Source of the DNA: an uncultured Alcaligenaceae bacterium
GTDB lineage: Bacteria > Pseudomonadota > Gammaproteobacteria > Burkholderiales > Burkholderiaceae_B
Length of the DNA stretch: 45,528 bases
Direction of reading: 5' to 3'
NCBI GenBank assembly: GCA_937908115.1
Contig: CALEQZ010000023.1
Span: forward strand, 1 to 45,528
Shown here piece by piece: positions 1-6,861 of the stretch (position 1 is the stretch's first letter; each line of letters opens with the position of its first letter). Made by a program: the position numbers and the translations under genes. The notes under the pieces were generated by a model. It did no database searches. It was given only the letters and a program-made list of their open reading frames with translations, and was not told the DNA's origin.

Positions 1-204
1 GGGGCGGGCGGCGCCATCGGCGCGGCCGTTGCGCAGGGGGGCGGCGTAGGCCGGCACCCGGGATACGCCGTGCGACGCCAAGCCTTGGGCGTCGGCCTGG
101 ACCAGTGCGCGCGCGGTGGCTTCGGCCATTTCGGGGTTGGCGCCGGCGCCGGCCAGCGCAGCGCTGGCCAGATCTTGCAGTTCGTCTAGGGAGATGCGTG
201 CCAT
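1..204 (-). CDS. comC: Ldh_2-family 2-hydroxyacid dehydrogenase, ComC-like, (R)-sulfolactate dehydrogenase candidate (partial, runs off left edge)
   Basis: Only the first 68 residues are visible and the frame is open to the window edge. The protein belongs to the malate/L-lactate dehydrogenase type-2 family, a Rossmann-unrelated NAD(P)-dependent fold that includes ComC and ureidoglycolate dehydrogenase. This is shown by the block ALVQADAQGLASHGVSRVP at residues 34-51, containing the family's conserved SHG (His45). The ATG at 204 is the first possible start. It lies 7 bases after the stop of the upstream dehydrogenase, so the two are co-transcribed. ComC enzymes reduce 3-sulfopyruvate to (R)-sulfolactate. 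With an S-specific SlcC-like partner and SuyAB in the same operon, the inferred role is making (R)-sulfolactate for the lyase. The family is certain. The substrate is inferred from context only, and other 2-hydroxyacids are possible. Confidence 0.75.
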   Translation of the reverse strand, partial: MARISLDELQDLASAALAGAGANPEMAEATARALVQADAQGLASHGVSRVPAYAAPLRNGRADGAARP

Positions 205-211
205 GAAATCC

Positions 212-1144
212 TCAAAGATTGCTGCCTAGGGCCTGCGCCACGCGCTGGGCCACCAGCGACGATACCCGTTCGTTGGCTTCTCGCGTCAGGCCGGCAATGT
301 GGGGCGTCAGGATGAGGTTGGGCGCGTCGGCCAGCGGGCTGCCGGCCGGCAGCGGCTCTTGGTCGAAGACATCGATGGCCGCGCCGCCCAGCGCGCCGCT
401 GCGCAGGGCCTGCGCGAGCGCCGATTCGTCGACGATGCCGCCGCGCGCCGTGTTGATCAGGATGGCGCCTGGCTTCATGCGCGCCAGTCGCGACGCGTCG
501 AGCAGGCCGGCGGTCGCGGCCGTGAGCGGAATGTGCAGCGTGACGACATCGCTGCGCGCCAGCAGGTCGTCCAGCGCCACGGGTTCGACGCCGGTCTGCG
601 TCCAGATGGGCGCGGCGGCGTCCACCATCGCGTCATGCGCGACCACCCGCATGCCTAGGCCTCGGGCAAGCTGCGCGGTCAGCTGGCCGATGCCGCCGAA
701 GCCGACGATCCCCAGGGTGCGTCCGGCCGCCTCCAGTCCGCCGGACAGCGCATTGCGGGGCCATTTGCCGGCGGCGACTTCATGGCTGTGCGTATAGGCG
801 CCGCGCAACAGCACCAGTGCCGTGGCGATGACGTATTCGGCCACCGAGCGCGCGTTGGCGCCGGTTGCAGGCAGCACCGCGATGTCGCGCGCGCGGCAGG
901 CCTGCACGTCGATGTTGTCCAGGCCCACGCCCAATCGTCCGACCGCGCGCAGCTTGGGCGCGGCCGCCAGCAACGCGGCATCGACGCGGGTGCGGTTGCG
1001 CACGATCAGCGCGTCAGCTGCCGCGCAAGCCTGCAGCAGTTCGTCGCGCGCATCGACCAACTGCGGGTCATAGCGCACGTCGAAGCGCCGGGACAGCGCG
1101 GCCACGGCCGGCTCGTCCATGAATTCCGTGATCACGATATGCAT
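212..1144 (-). CDS. slcC: D-isomer-specific 2-hydroxyacid dehydrogenase, SlcC-like, (S)-sulfolactate dehydrogenase candidate
   Basis: This 310-residue NAD-dependent 2-hydroxyacid dehydrogenase is related to D-3-phosphoglycerate dehydrogenase. It has the dinucleotide motif in GIVGFGGIGQL, the catalytic Arg in NTARGGIVDE, the Glu in FDQEPLP and the His in TPHIAGLTREA, so the active site looks complete. I place the start at the ATG at 1144 (MHIVITEFMDE) because an AGGA sits 8 bases upstream. In-frame starts at 1153 and 1174 lack a well-placed ribosome site. The short length without a regulatory domain fits SlcC rather than serine-pathway SerA. Known SlcC oxidises (S)-sulfolactate to 3-sulfopyruvate. 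The comC-like gene follows after 7 bases, and suyAB lies upstream in the same transcript. The family is firm and the substrate is inferred. Confidence 0.8.
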   Translation of the reverse strand: MHIVITEFMDEPAVAALSRRFDVRYDPQLVDARDELLQACAAADALIVRNRTRVDAALLAAAPKLRAVGRLGVGLDNIDVQACRARDIAVLPATGANARSVAEYVIATALVLLRGAYTHSHEVAAGKWPRNALSGGLEAAGRTLGIVGFGGIGQLTAQLARGLGMRVVAHDAMVDAAAPIWTQTGVEPVALDDLLARSDVVTLHIPLTAATAGLLDASRLARMKPGAILINTARGGIVDESALAQALRSGALGGAAIDVFDQEPLPAGSPLADAPNLILTPHIAGLTREANERVSSLVAQRVAQALGSNL

Positions 1145-1202
1145 GTCAGACATCCTGCGAGGGGTTGCGGGCAATCCAAGCCTGGCGACGGTGAAAACGA
1201 CA

Positions 1203-1239
1203 GGCCGGCCGCCGGCGCAGGCTTCGCCGACGGCCGGCC
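1203..1239. other. Inverted repeat between tctC-like gene and slcC
   Basis: The arms GGCCGGCCG (1203-1211) and CGGCCGGCC (1231-1239) are perfectly complementary. An inner CGGCG/CGCCG pair (1213-1217 and 1225-1229) extends the stem. The structure sits in the 111-base gap downstream of the binding-protein gene and has no T-run, so it is more likely an mRNA-stabilising or processing hairpin than a terminator. Confidence 0.4.
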
Positions 1240-1255
1240 GCGGGCGGCATCCGCA

Positions 1256-2257
1256 TTACGCGGCCTGGATGCCTGCCTCCTTGATGATGGCGCCCCAGCG
1301 CTGAACTTCCTTGCGCAGGTATTCGCCGAACTCGGCTGGGCCGCGCGGTTGCGGAATGAAACCGAGCTTGACCATGGTCTTCTGCATTTCGGGCTTGCGC
1401 ATTTCGGCCACGATGGCCTGGCCGGCTTCCTCGACCACGGCATCGGGCGTGCCTGCCGGCGCCAGCACGCCGGTGAAGTTTTCCACCAACAGGTCGGGCA
1501 TCCCGGCCTCGGCCACGGTGGGCACGTCGGGCAGGTCGGGGCTGCGCTGCGCGGTGGTGATGGCCAAGGCGCGCAGCGCGCCGCTTTGCACATGGGACAG
1601 CGATTCCGGGTAATTGGAGAAGATCACGTCCACATGGCCGCCGATCAGGTCGGTGACCGACGGCGCACCGCCCTTGTAGGGGATGTGCATGATCGAGGTT
1701 CCGGTCAGCTTCTGGTACAGCGCCAGGGTCAGGTGAGGCGGCGTGCCGTTGCCGCTGGAGGCGGCCGTCAGCTTGCCGCCCTTGGCGGCCTTGAGCAGGT
1801 CGTCCATGGTCTTGATGTTGCTCTTGGCATTGACCACCACCAGCATGGTGGACGAAGCCAGGCCGGCCACCGCCCGCAGGTCCGTCAGCAGGTCGTACCC
1901 GGCCTTGCCTTGGAACAGCGTCGCGTTGGCCGCATGGGTCAGGGTGATTGCCAGCCAGGTGTGGCCGTCCGGCTTGGCCCGGGCGACGTAGGCCGCTCCG
2001 ATGTTGGCGTTGCCGCCAGGCTTGTTCTCGACCACCACGTTCCAACCTTTGGCTTCCGACACCGCCTTGGCCACCGTGCGCGCCGCGACGTCGGTCAGGC
2101 CACCTGGCGAGAACGGGACCACGTAGTTGATCGGCTGGTCCTTCAAAGCTTGCGCCAGGGCCCCGGTCCAGGGCGCTGCGGCCAGCAGCCCGGCCGAGCC
2201 GGCCGCAACCAGTGTGCGACGCCGCGTCAGGTCGACGTCATGCGGGAACTTCACCAT
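1256..2257 (-). CDS. Bug/TctC-family periplasmic solute-binding protein (orphan)
   Basis: This is a 333-residue binding protein of the tripartite tricarboxylate transporter (TctC, Bug) family. The N-terminus has a twin-arginine-like stretch (LTRRRTLVAAG) followed by a hydrophobic segment and ALA before the mature part, so export is expected. Family hallmarks are PFSPGGLTDVAARTVA, VVENKPGGNANIGA and the central HIPYKGG, which form the ligand-binding site for carboxylates. No TctA or TctB membrane genes are present. The gene lies 53 bases downstream of the ABC permease in the same operon and upstream of the slcC-like gene. It may therefore deliver or sense the same carboxylated substrate, perhaps sulfolactate. 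The ligand is not deducible from sequence. Confidence 0.88.
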   Translation of the reverse strand: MVKFPHDVDLTRRRTLVAAGSAGLLAAAPWTGALAQALKDQPINYVVPFSPGGLTDVAARTVAKAVSEAKGWNVVVENKPGGNANIGAAYVARAKPDGHTWLAITLTHAANATLFQGKAGYDLLTDLRAVAGLASSTMLVVVNAKSNIKTMDDLLKAAKGGKLTAASSGNGTPPHLTLALYQKLTGTSIMHIPYKGGAPSVTDLIGGHVDVIFSNYPESLSHVQSGALRALAITTAQRSPDLPDVPTVAEAGMPDLLVENFTGVLAPAGTPDAVVEEAGQAIVAEMRKPEMQKTMVKLGFIPQPRGPAEFGEYLRKEVQRWGAIIKEAGIQAA

Positions 2258-2310
2258 TCAATTGCCTCCTTCGAGATTTGCGTACATCGATTTCGCTTGT
2301 GGCAAATCGC

Positions 2311-3189
2311 CTAGTGCTGCATCCCCCATTTCCGGATCGTGCGGATCTCCACCGTCCGGAAGATCACGTTTTCGACCAGCAGGCCGATCAAGATGACCGT
2401 GAACAGGCCGGCGAAAACGTTTTGGATCTCGAGAAGATTCTTGTTTTCGTAGATGAACCATCCCAGCCCGCCAGAACCTGAGCTGACGCCGAAGACGAGC
2501 TCGGCGGCAATAAGCGTGCGCCAGGCGAATGCCCAGCCGATCTTCAGGCCGGTCAGGATGCTGGGAAACGCCGCCGGGATGAGGATGCCGGCGACGTAGC
2601 GCAGGCCGGTCAGGCCGTAGTTGCGGCCCACCATGCGCAGCGTCATCGACACCGACATGAAGCCGGAATGGGTGTTGAGCGCGACCGCCCACAGCACCGA
2701 GTGGATCAGCACGAAGATCAGGCTGGCCTCGCCCAGGCCGAACCAGATCAGCGCCAAGGGCAGCAGGGCGATGGCCGGCAGGGGGTTGAACATCGCCGTC
2801 AGTGTCTCGAGCAGGTCCGTGCCCACGCGGGTGGTGATGGCCAGCACGGTCAACACCGCAGCCAGGGCAAGGCCCGCCGCGTATCCCATCAGCAGCACGC
2901 GGATCGATGTCCAGGCGCGCAGGAGCAAGCCGCCTTCGACGAAACCCTCATAGAGCGCCCGTGCGGTGGCGGAAAATGTCGGGAAGATCAGCGAATTGTC
3001 GATGGAGCGGGCATACAGTTCCCACGCCAGCGCCAGCACCGCCAGCAGCGCCAGCTTGCGCACGAAGCCCAGGTTGTAGACCCGCTCCCAAGCCGAAAGC
3101 GGCTTTTCCACCACACCGAAGGTCTTGGCCTGCTCGGTCTCGCGGTGGATCTCCGGGCGATGCGGCGGGGTGCGAGCGGCGTCACTCAT
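2311..3189 (-). CDS. ABC transporter permease, TauC/SsuC-like
   Basis: This is a 292-residue inner-membrane permease of the nitrate/sulfonate/taurine importer family. After a hydrophilic N-terminus of about 45 residues there are roughly six hydrophobic segments. An EAA-type loop that docks the ATPase lies around GILIPAAFPSILTGLKIGWAFAWRTLIAAELVFG. The ATG at 3189 overlaps the ATPase gene by 8 bases, which implies translational coupling. With the ATPase and the NMT1-type binding protein just upstream it makes a complete importer. Its place between suyAB and the sulfolactate dehydrogenases suggests a C3 sulfonate such as sulfolactate as substrate. That substrate is inference. Confidence 0.9.
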   Translation of the reverse strand: MSDAARTPPHRPEIHRETEQAKTFGVVEKPLSAWERVYNLGFVRKLALLAVLALAWELYARSIDNSLIFPTFSATARALYEGFVEGGLLLRAWTSIRVLLMGYAAGLALAAVLTVLAITTRVGTDLLETLTAMFNPLPAIALLPLALIWFGLGEASLIFVLIHSVLWAVALNTHSGFMSVSMTLRMVGRNYGLTGLRYVAGILIPAAFPSILTGLKIGWAFAWRTLIAAELVFGVSSGSGGLGWFIYENKNLLEIQNVFAGLFTVILIGLLVENVIFRTVEIRTIRKWGMQH

Positions 3190-3979
3190 GGGCCGCCTCC
3201 TCCTGTTCGATGCGATCTGAAAACAGCATGGCGTTGATCCGGTCTTCCAGTTCCTTGGCGCGCACGGGATCGGTGTCGCCGCGGGCCAGGCTATTGATCT
3301 CAGCCTTGACCTGGCCGGGATGGGGCGACAGCAGCAGGATGCGGTTGCCGATGGTGATGGCCTCGGGGATGGAGTGCGTTACGAACAGCACCGTAAAGCG
3401 CGTCTCGTCCCACAGCTGCAGCAACTCGTCCTGCATCTTCCTGCGCGTGAGCGCATCCAGCGCGGCGAAGGGTTCGTCCATCAGCAGGATGTCCGGCTCC
3501 ATCGCCATGCCGCGCGCGATCGCCACGCGCTGCTTCATGCCGCCGGACAGCATGTGCGGAAAGCTGTCGGCGAACTTGGTCAGGTTGACCTTGTCGATGT
3601 AGTGCATGGCCTTGTCGCGCGCGGCCGCGCCATGCAGCTTGCCGCTGGCCACCAGCGGGAACATCACGTTTTCCAGCACGGTCTTCCAGGGAAGCAACTG
3701 GTCGAATTCCTGGAACACCATCATGCGGTCCGGACCGGGCCGCCCGATCGGCGACCCTTTTAGCCGGATCTCTCCTTCGACCGGCTGCAGGTAGCCGCCG
3801 ACGGCCTTGAGCAGCGTGGACTTGCCGCAGCCCGAGGGGCCCAGCAGGATGAAGCGGTCGGACGGGTAGACCTTGAAGTCCACGCGGTACGTGGCGGTGA
3901 TCAGGTGCTCGCGCGTCTTGTACTGCAGGGTCACGCCGCTGACATCGAGCAGCGGCGCGCCCAGGGTGACGTCGTTCAT
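3182..3979 (-). CDS. ABC transporter ATP-binding protein, TauB/SsuB-like
   Basis: This is a 265-residue cytoplasmic ATPase energising the sulfonate-type importer. It shows Walker A GPSGCGKST, the Q-loop in MMVFQEFDQLLPWKT, the signature LSGGMKQRVAIARG, Walker B ILLMDEPF followed by the D-loop AALDALTR, and the switch His in VTHSIPEA. All catalytic elements are intact. It starts 26 bases after the binding-protein stop and its end overlaps the permease start by 8 bases. The sequence pattern is that of the TauB/SsuB/NrtD branch, and the actual ligand is set by the binding protein. Confidence 0.92.
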   Translation of the reverse strand: MNDVTLGAPLLDVSGVTLQYKTREHLITATYRVDFKVYPSDRFILLGPSGCGKSTLLKAVGGYLQPVEGEIRLKGSPIGRPGPDRMMVFQEFDQLLPWKTVLENVMFPLVASGKLHGAAARDKAMHYIDKVNLTKFADSFPHMLSGGMKQRVAIARGMAMEPDILLMDEPFAALDALTRRKMQDELLQLWDETRFTVLFVTHSIPEAITIGNRILLLSPHPGQVKAEINSLARGDTDPVRAKELEDRINAMLFSDRIEQEEAAHE

Positions 3980-4005
3980 CTCGGACTCCTTGGGCGCCGG
4001 CCGCG

Positions 4006-5013
4006 TCAGCTGCCCGACAGGCTATGCGCGTTCGGGAAGAACAGGTCTTTCCAGGACTCGGGGCGGACCTTGATCGAGCCGACCTTGTGCATGAAGTCCA
4101 CGTACTTCATGACGTTGTTGGGCGTCAGCGTATAGACGATCTCGGGGTTTTCCAGCAATTTGACGATGTCGTCCAGGGTGTTGCGCTTGTCGCCCGTCAG
4201 TCGGATGTAGTCGGCCGCAGCCTGTTTCTTGTCCTGGTTGATCAGGTCGGTCGCTTCGGTCAGGGCATCGACGAAGGCCGCGTAGAGCTTGGGGTTCTCG
4301 TCGTGGAACTTCTGGGTGGTCCAGACCAGGTTGAAGGTGGCCGGCCCGCCCAGCACCTCATACGAGGACAGCACGCGGTGGATGCCCGGCTCGCGCAGCT
4401 CGGCTTCCTGGAAGGGCGGCGACGTGAAGTGCGCGGTGACCTCGCCCGATCCCGACAGCAGCGCCGTCATCGCATCGGGGTGGCTGAGCGAGACGGTCAG
4501 GGGATCGAGCTTGTTTTGCTGGCCCTCACCGAATGCTTGCTCGGCGGCCATCTGCAGCGTCACGGCTTGTATGGAGACGCGCACCGCCGGCAGGGCGATC
4601 TTGTCTTTCTCGGTGAAGTCCTTGATCGTCTTGACGTTGGGGTTGCGGGTGTTCAGGTACAGCGGCATGGAGTTGATCGCCGATACCGCCTTGACCTTCA
4701 GGTTGGCCTGCGTACGCGCCCACATGGTCACCATCGGCCCGACGCCGCCGGAGGCGAAGTGCAGCGCACCTGCCAGCAACGCGTCGTTCATGACGTTGCC
4801 GCCGGCAAAGGTGGACCAAGTGACCTTCAAGTCCTTGATGCCCGCCTTTTCGGCGTGATTTTCGATCAGCTTGCGGTCCTGCATGATCATCAGCGACAGG
4901 TAGCTGATCCCAGGCTGGATCGCCACGCGCAGTTCGGAGACTTCCGCACGCGCCGAATTGGCCAGCAAGGCCAGTGCCAGGCCGAAGCCGGCAAGTAGCT
5001 TGGTGGATTTCAT
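4006..5013 (-). CDS. ABC transporter periplasmic substrate-binding protein, NMT1/TauA-like
   Basis: This 335-residue binding protein has a clear Sec signal peptide (MKSTKLLAGFGLALALLANSARA, cleavage after about residue 23). The mature protein starts with ELRVAIQPGISYLSLMI, typical of the SsuA/TauA/NMT1 family, and contains the conserved FAGGNVMNDALLAG and FASGGVGPMVTMWA. It is the first gene of the importer and is followed closely by the ATPase. The 172 bases between it and suyB carry a strong inverted repeat and a second palindromic patch. The ligand may be sulfolactate, as predicted from the operon. The family otherwise takes up alkylsulfonates, taurine, nitrate and pyrimidine precursors. 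Confidence 0.88.
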   Translation of the reverse strand: MKSTKLLAGFGLALALLANSARAEVSELRVAIQPGISYLSLMIMQDRKLIENHAEKAGIKDLKVTWSTFAGGNVMNDALLAGALHFASGGVGPMVTMWARTQANLKVKAVSAINSMPLYLNTRNPNVKTIKDFTEKDKIALPAVRVSIQAVTLQMAAEQAFGEGQQNKLDPLTVSLSHPDAMTALLSGSGEVTAHFTSPPFQEAELREPGIHRVLSSYEVLGGPATFNLVWTTQKFHDENPKLYAAFVDALTEATDLINQDKKQAAADYIRLTGDKRNTLDDIVKLLENPEIVYTLTPNNVMKYVDFMHKVGSIKVRPESWKDLFFPNAHSLSGS

Positions 5014-5088
5014 GCCTTCCTCCTCATGGAAAGAACCGGGGCGCTTGTCGCGCCTGGCGCAGGTGACATGCGCGCCCGGCTCTGGGTG

Positions 5089-5120
5089 GCCGGCCGAAAA
5101 GGAGATCCGTTTCGGCCGGC
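5089..5120. repeat. Perfect 11-bp inverted repeat in the suyB to binding-protein gap
   Basis: GCCGGCCGAAA (5089-5099) and TTTCGGCCGGC (5110-5120) are perfect complements around a 10-base loop. A short T/A tract lies inside the stem rather than after it. The position, between the enzyme genes and the transporter genes of one operon, suits an RNA-processing or partial-termination hairpin that sets unequal expression. Confidence 0.5.
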
Positions 5121-5137
5121 GGTGGGGGCTGCGCCCG

Positions 5138-5170
5138 TCCCGCGGGGTCTGGCGCCCCGCTTGCGCGGGA
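5138..5170. repeat. REP-like palindromic patch
   Basis: The sequence contains two competing stems, TCCCGCG/CGCGGGA (5138-5144 with 5164-5170) and GCGGGG/CCCCGC (5142-5147 with 5155-5160). Read on the minus strand it begins TTCCCGCGCAAGCGGGG, which resembles the core of intergenic REP-type repeats in high-GC proteobacteria. It ends just before the suyB stop. The repeat identity is a guess without a genome-wide comparison. Confidence 0.3.
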
Positions 5171-5185
5171 AGGACGCGCGCCGGG

Positions 5186-6361
5186 TCAGGCGCTTTCGTA
5201 CAGCCGCGTCAGGACGAACTCGCGGTGGCCCAGCACCTCGGCAGCCGTCCACCGGCCATTGGCCGTGGCCAACATGCACTCCAGCAGCTTGTCACCGGCC
5301 TGGTCCAGGTCGATCTCGCGCTGCAGCAGCCCGCTGGTATCCACGTCGATGTGCTCGGACATGGTGCGCACGGTGCGCGGGTTGGCGCAAATCTTGATGA
5401 CCGGCAGGATGGGGTTGCCGATGACGTTGCCCTGGCCAGTCGGGAAGAAGTGCACCGCGAAGCCTGCCGCCGCGCACAGGGTGACCATTTCGGCGGCAGC
5501 CGAGGACGAGTCCATGAACCACAGCCCGGGCCCGGTGGGCGTCTCGGCCTTGTCCAGCACGCCGTCGACCTTGCAGCGCTTGCCGATCTTCTGGATGTTG
5601 CCCAGCGCCTTCTCCTCGATGGTCGTCAGGCCGCCGGCGATGTTGCCCTTGGTCGGCTGCGACTCGGACAGGTCGCTGGTCTTCCAGCGGTTGATCATGT
5701 CCTGGTAGCGGTTGAACATGAACATGAAGCGTTCGCGAACCTGGTCGTTGGCGCAGCGCGCGGCCACGACGTGCTCGCCGCCGGTCAGCTCGGAGGTCTC
5801 GCCAAACAGCAGGGTGTTGCCCAGCTCGTACAGCTTGTCGAAGGCATTGCCCACGGTGGGGTTGGCGCCACAGCCGGAGGTGGTGTCGGACTCGCCGCAC
5901 TTGGTCGAAACCCAAAGCTCGTTGATCGCGCATTCCTCGCGGCGCAGCGAGGTCGCGTAGTGCACGAATTCCTTGGCCTTGCGCGAGGCGCGCATGATGG
6001 TGTCGTGGTCGCCGTGCAGCTCGATGCCGAAGCCGGCGACCGGCTTGCCGGTGGCGGCGATGCCGTCGACCACCCGCTGGGTCCAGCCTTCTTCGATGCC
6101 GATGACGATGACGGCGGCGACATTGGGGTTGCAGCCCGTGCCGATCAGGGTGCGGAAGTGCAGCTCCAGGTCTTCGCCGAATTGCAGCCGGCCGTAGGGG
6201 TGGGGCAGGGCCATGGTCCCCTTGATGTTGTTGGCCACTGCCTCGGCGGCGGCGTTGGAGATGTCGTCCACGGGCAGGATGATGACGTGGTTGCGCACGC
6301 CGACGCGGCCGTTGTCGCGCCGATAGCCCATGAAGGTGGTGTTGGGGGTTACGACTGCCAT
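5186..6361 (-). CDS. suyB: (R)-sulfolactate sulfo-lyase, large (beta) subunit
   Basis: This is a 391-residue protein of the UxaA/GarD C-terminal (altronate/galactarate dehydratase) family. It starts MAVVTPNTTFMGYRRDNGRVGVRNHVIILPVD. Conserved cysteines lie in GTGCNPN, STKCGESDTTSGCGANP and KICANP, which is typical of this metal-dependent lyase fold. The ATG at 6361 has AAGGA about 9 bases upstream. The partner suyA lies 40 bases upstream. Known SuyAB cleaves (R)-sulfolactate to pyruvate plus sulfite (EC 4.4.1.24). Altronate or galactarate dehydratase is the main alternative. I prefer SuyB because the two subunits are separate genes, and because both an SlcC-like and a ComC-like dehydrogenase plus a sulfonate-type importer share the operon, while no hexuronate gene is present. 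Confidence 0.82.
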   Translation of the reverse strand: MAVVTPNTTFMGYRRDNGRVGVRNHVIILPVDDISNAAAEAVANNIKGTMALPHPYGRLQFGEDLELHFRTLIGTGCNPNVAAVIVIGIEEGWTQRVVDGIAATGKPVAGFGIELHGDHDTIMRASRKAKEFVHYATSLRREECAINELWVSTKCGESDTTSGCGANPTVGNAFDKLYELGNTLLFGETSELTGGEHVVAARCANDQVRERFMFMFNRYQDMINRWKTSDLSESQPTKGNIAGGLTTIEEKALGNIQKIGKRCKVDGVLDKAETPTGPGLWFMDSSSAAAEMVTLCAAAGFAVHFFPTGQGNVIGNPILPVIKICANPRTVRTMSEHIDVDTSGLLQREIDLDQAGDKLLECMLATANGRWTAAEVLGHREFVLTRLYESA

Positions 6362-6401
6362 GATGGGATTCCTTGTCGGTAGCTAGCGGTACGCGTTGGG
6401 C

Positions 6402-6683
6402 TTACCAGCGCTTGGTCTTGATGTTGTGGACGTGGGCGTGCTCGCCTGCCTTGATGGGCGCCACGACCCGGCCGATGTCGATGCCGTACTTGTAGACGGT
6501 GTCGCCGACGGCCATGTCCTTGAGCGCGACCTTGTGACCGATGGGAATGTCTTGCAGGGCCTTGACCTGGATGATCTTGTCCTCATCCATGATCCAGGCG
6601 TTCAGTTCCGTGCCTGCGGTGATGCCTTCGACCACTGCCACTGCGACAGTGTCCTTGGCGTCGTGCAATACAGCGTGAATCAT
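6402..6683 (-). CDS. suyA: (R)-sulfolactate sulfo-lyase, small (alpha) subunit, SAF domain
   Basis: This small 93-residue protein consists almost wholly of a SAF domain, the N-terminal module of altronate/galactarate dehydratases. It has the pattern AVVEGITAGTELNAWIM, DIPIGHKVALKDM, VYKYGIDIGRVVAPIKAGEHAHVHNIKTKRW. The HVHN segment near the C-terminus and the KTKRW ending match what I recall of SuyA. The ATG at 6681-6683 is preceded by AGAGGAC, a good ribosome site. A longer in-frame reading to 6839 has no family similarity and would run through the promoter region. It forms the lyase with SuyB just downstream, and it is the first gene of the predicted operon, divergent from the GntR regulator. 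Confidence 0.85.
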   Translation of the reverse strand: MIHAVLHDAKDTVAVAVVEGITAGTELNAWIMDEDKIIQVKALQDIPIGHKVALKDMAVGDTVYKYGIDIGRVVAPIKAGEHAHVHNIKTKRW

Positions 6684-6784
6684 TGCGTCCTCTCGTGGTG
6701 GGTTCCGGGCATGAAGGGGTCCCGTCTGCATGCGGCCGCCCGCCCGCTGCCTGGGATGGTGGGAAGGCCGCCACATTTGGTCAA

Positions 6785-6810
6785 ACATATCATATATATG
6801 ACTCATATGA
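6785..6810. promoter_or_regulatory. Tandem palindromes, candidate GntR operator
   Basis: In the 178-base divergent gap, an AT-rich island stands out against the GC-rich background. It contains a perfect 12-base palindrome TCATATATATGA (6790-6801) and, one base on, a perfect 8-base palindrome TCATATGA (6803-6810). They share TCATAT and ATATGA ends, and another CATAT begins at 6786. The position between suyA and the regulator gene is right for an operator controlling both. Binding has not been shown. Confidence 0.5.
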
Positions 6811-6861
6811 ATAGGGGCCGGCGCTACAATTCCCGCCACCTCCGAACCGTTGTTCCAACTG

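Noticed and set aside
5186..6683. Altronate or galactarate dehydratase as the primary name for the two-subunit lyase.
   Set aside because: Same superfamily, but the split subunits, the SuyA-like ending and the linked sulfolactate dehydrogenases and sulfonate-type importer favour SuyAB. It is kept as the stated alternative.
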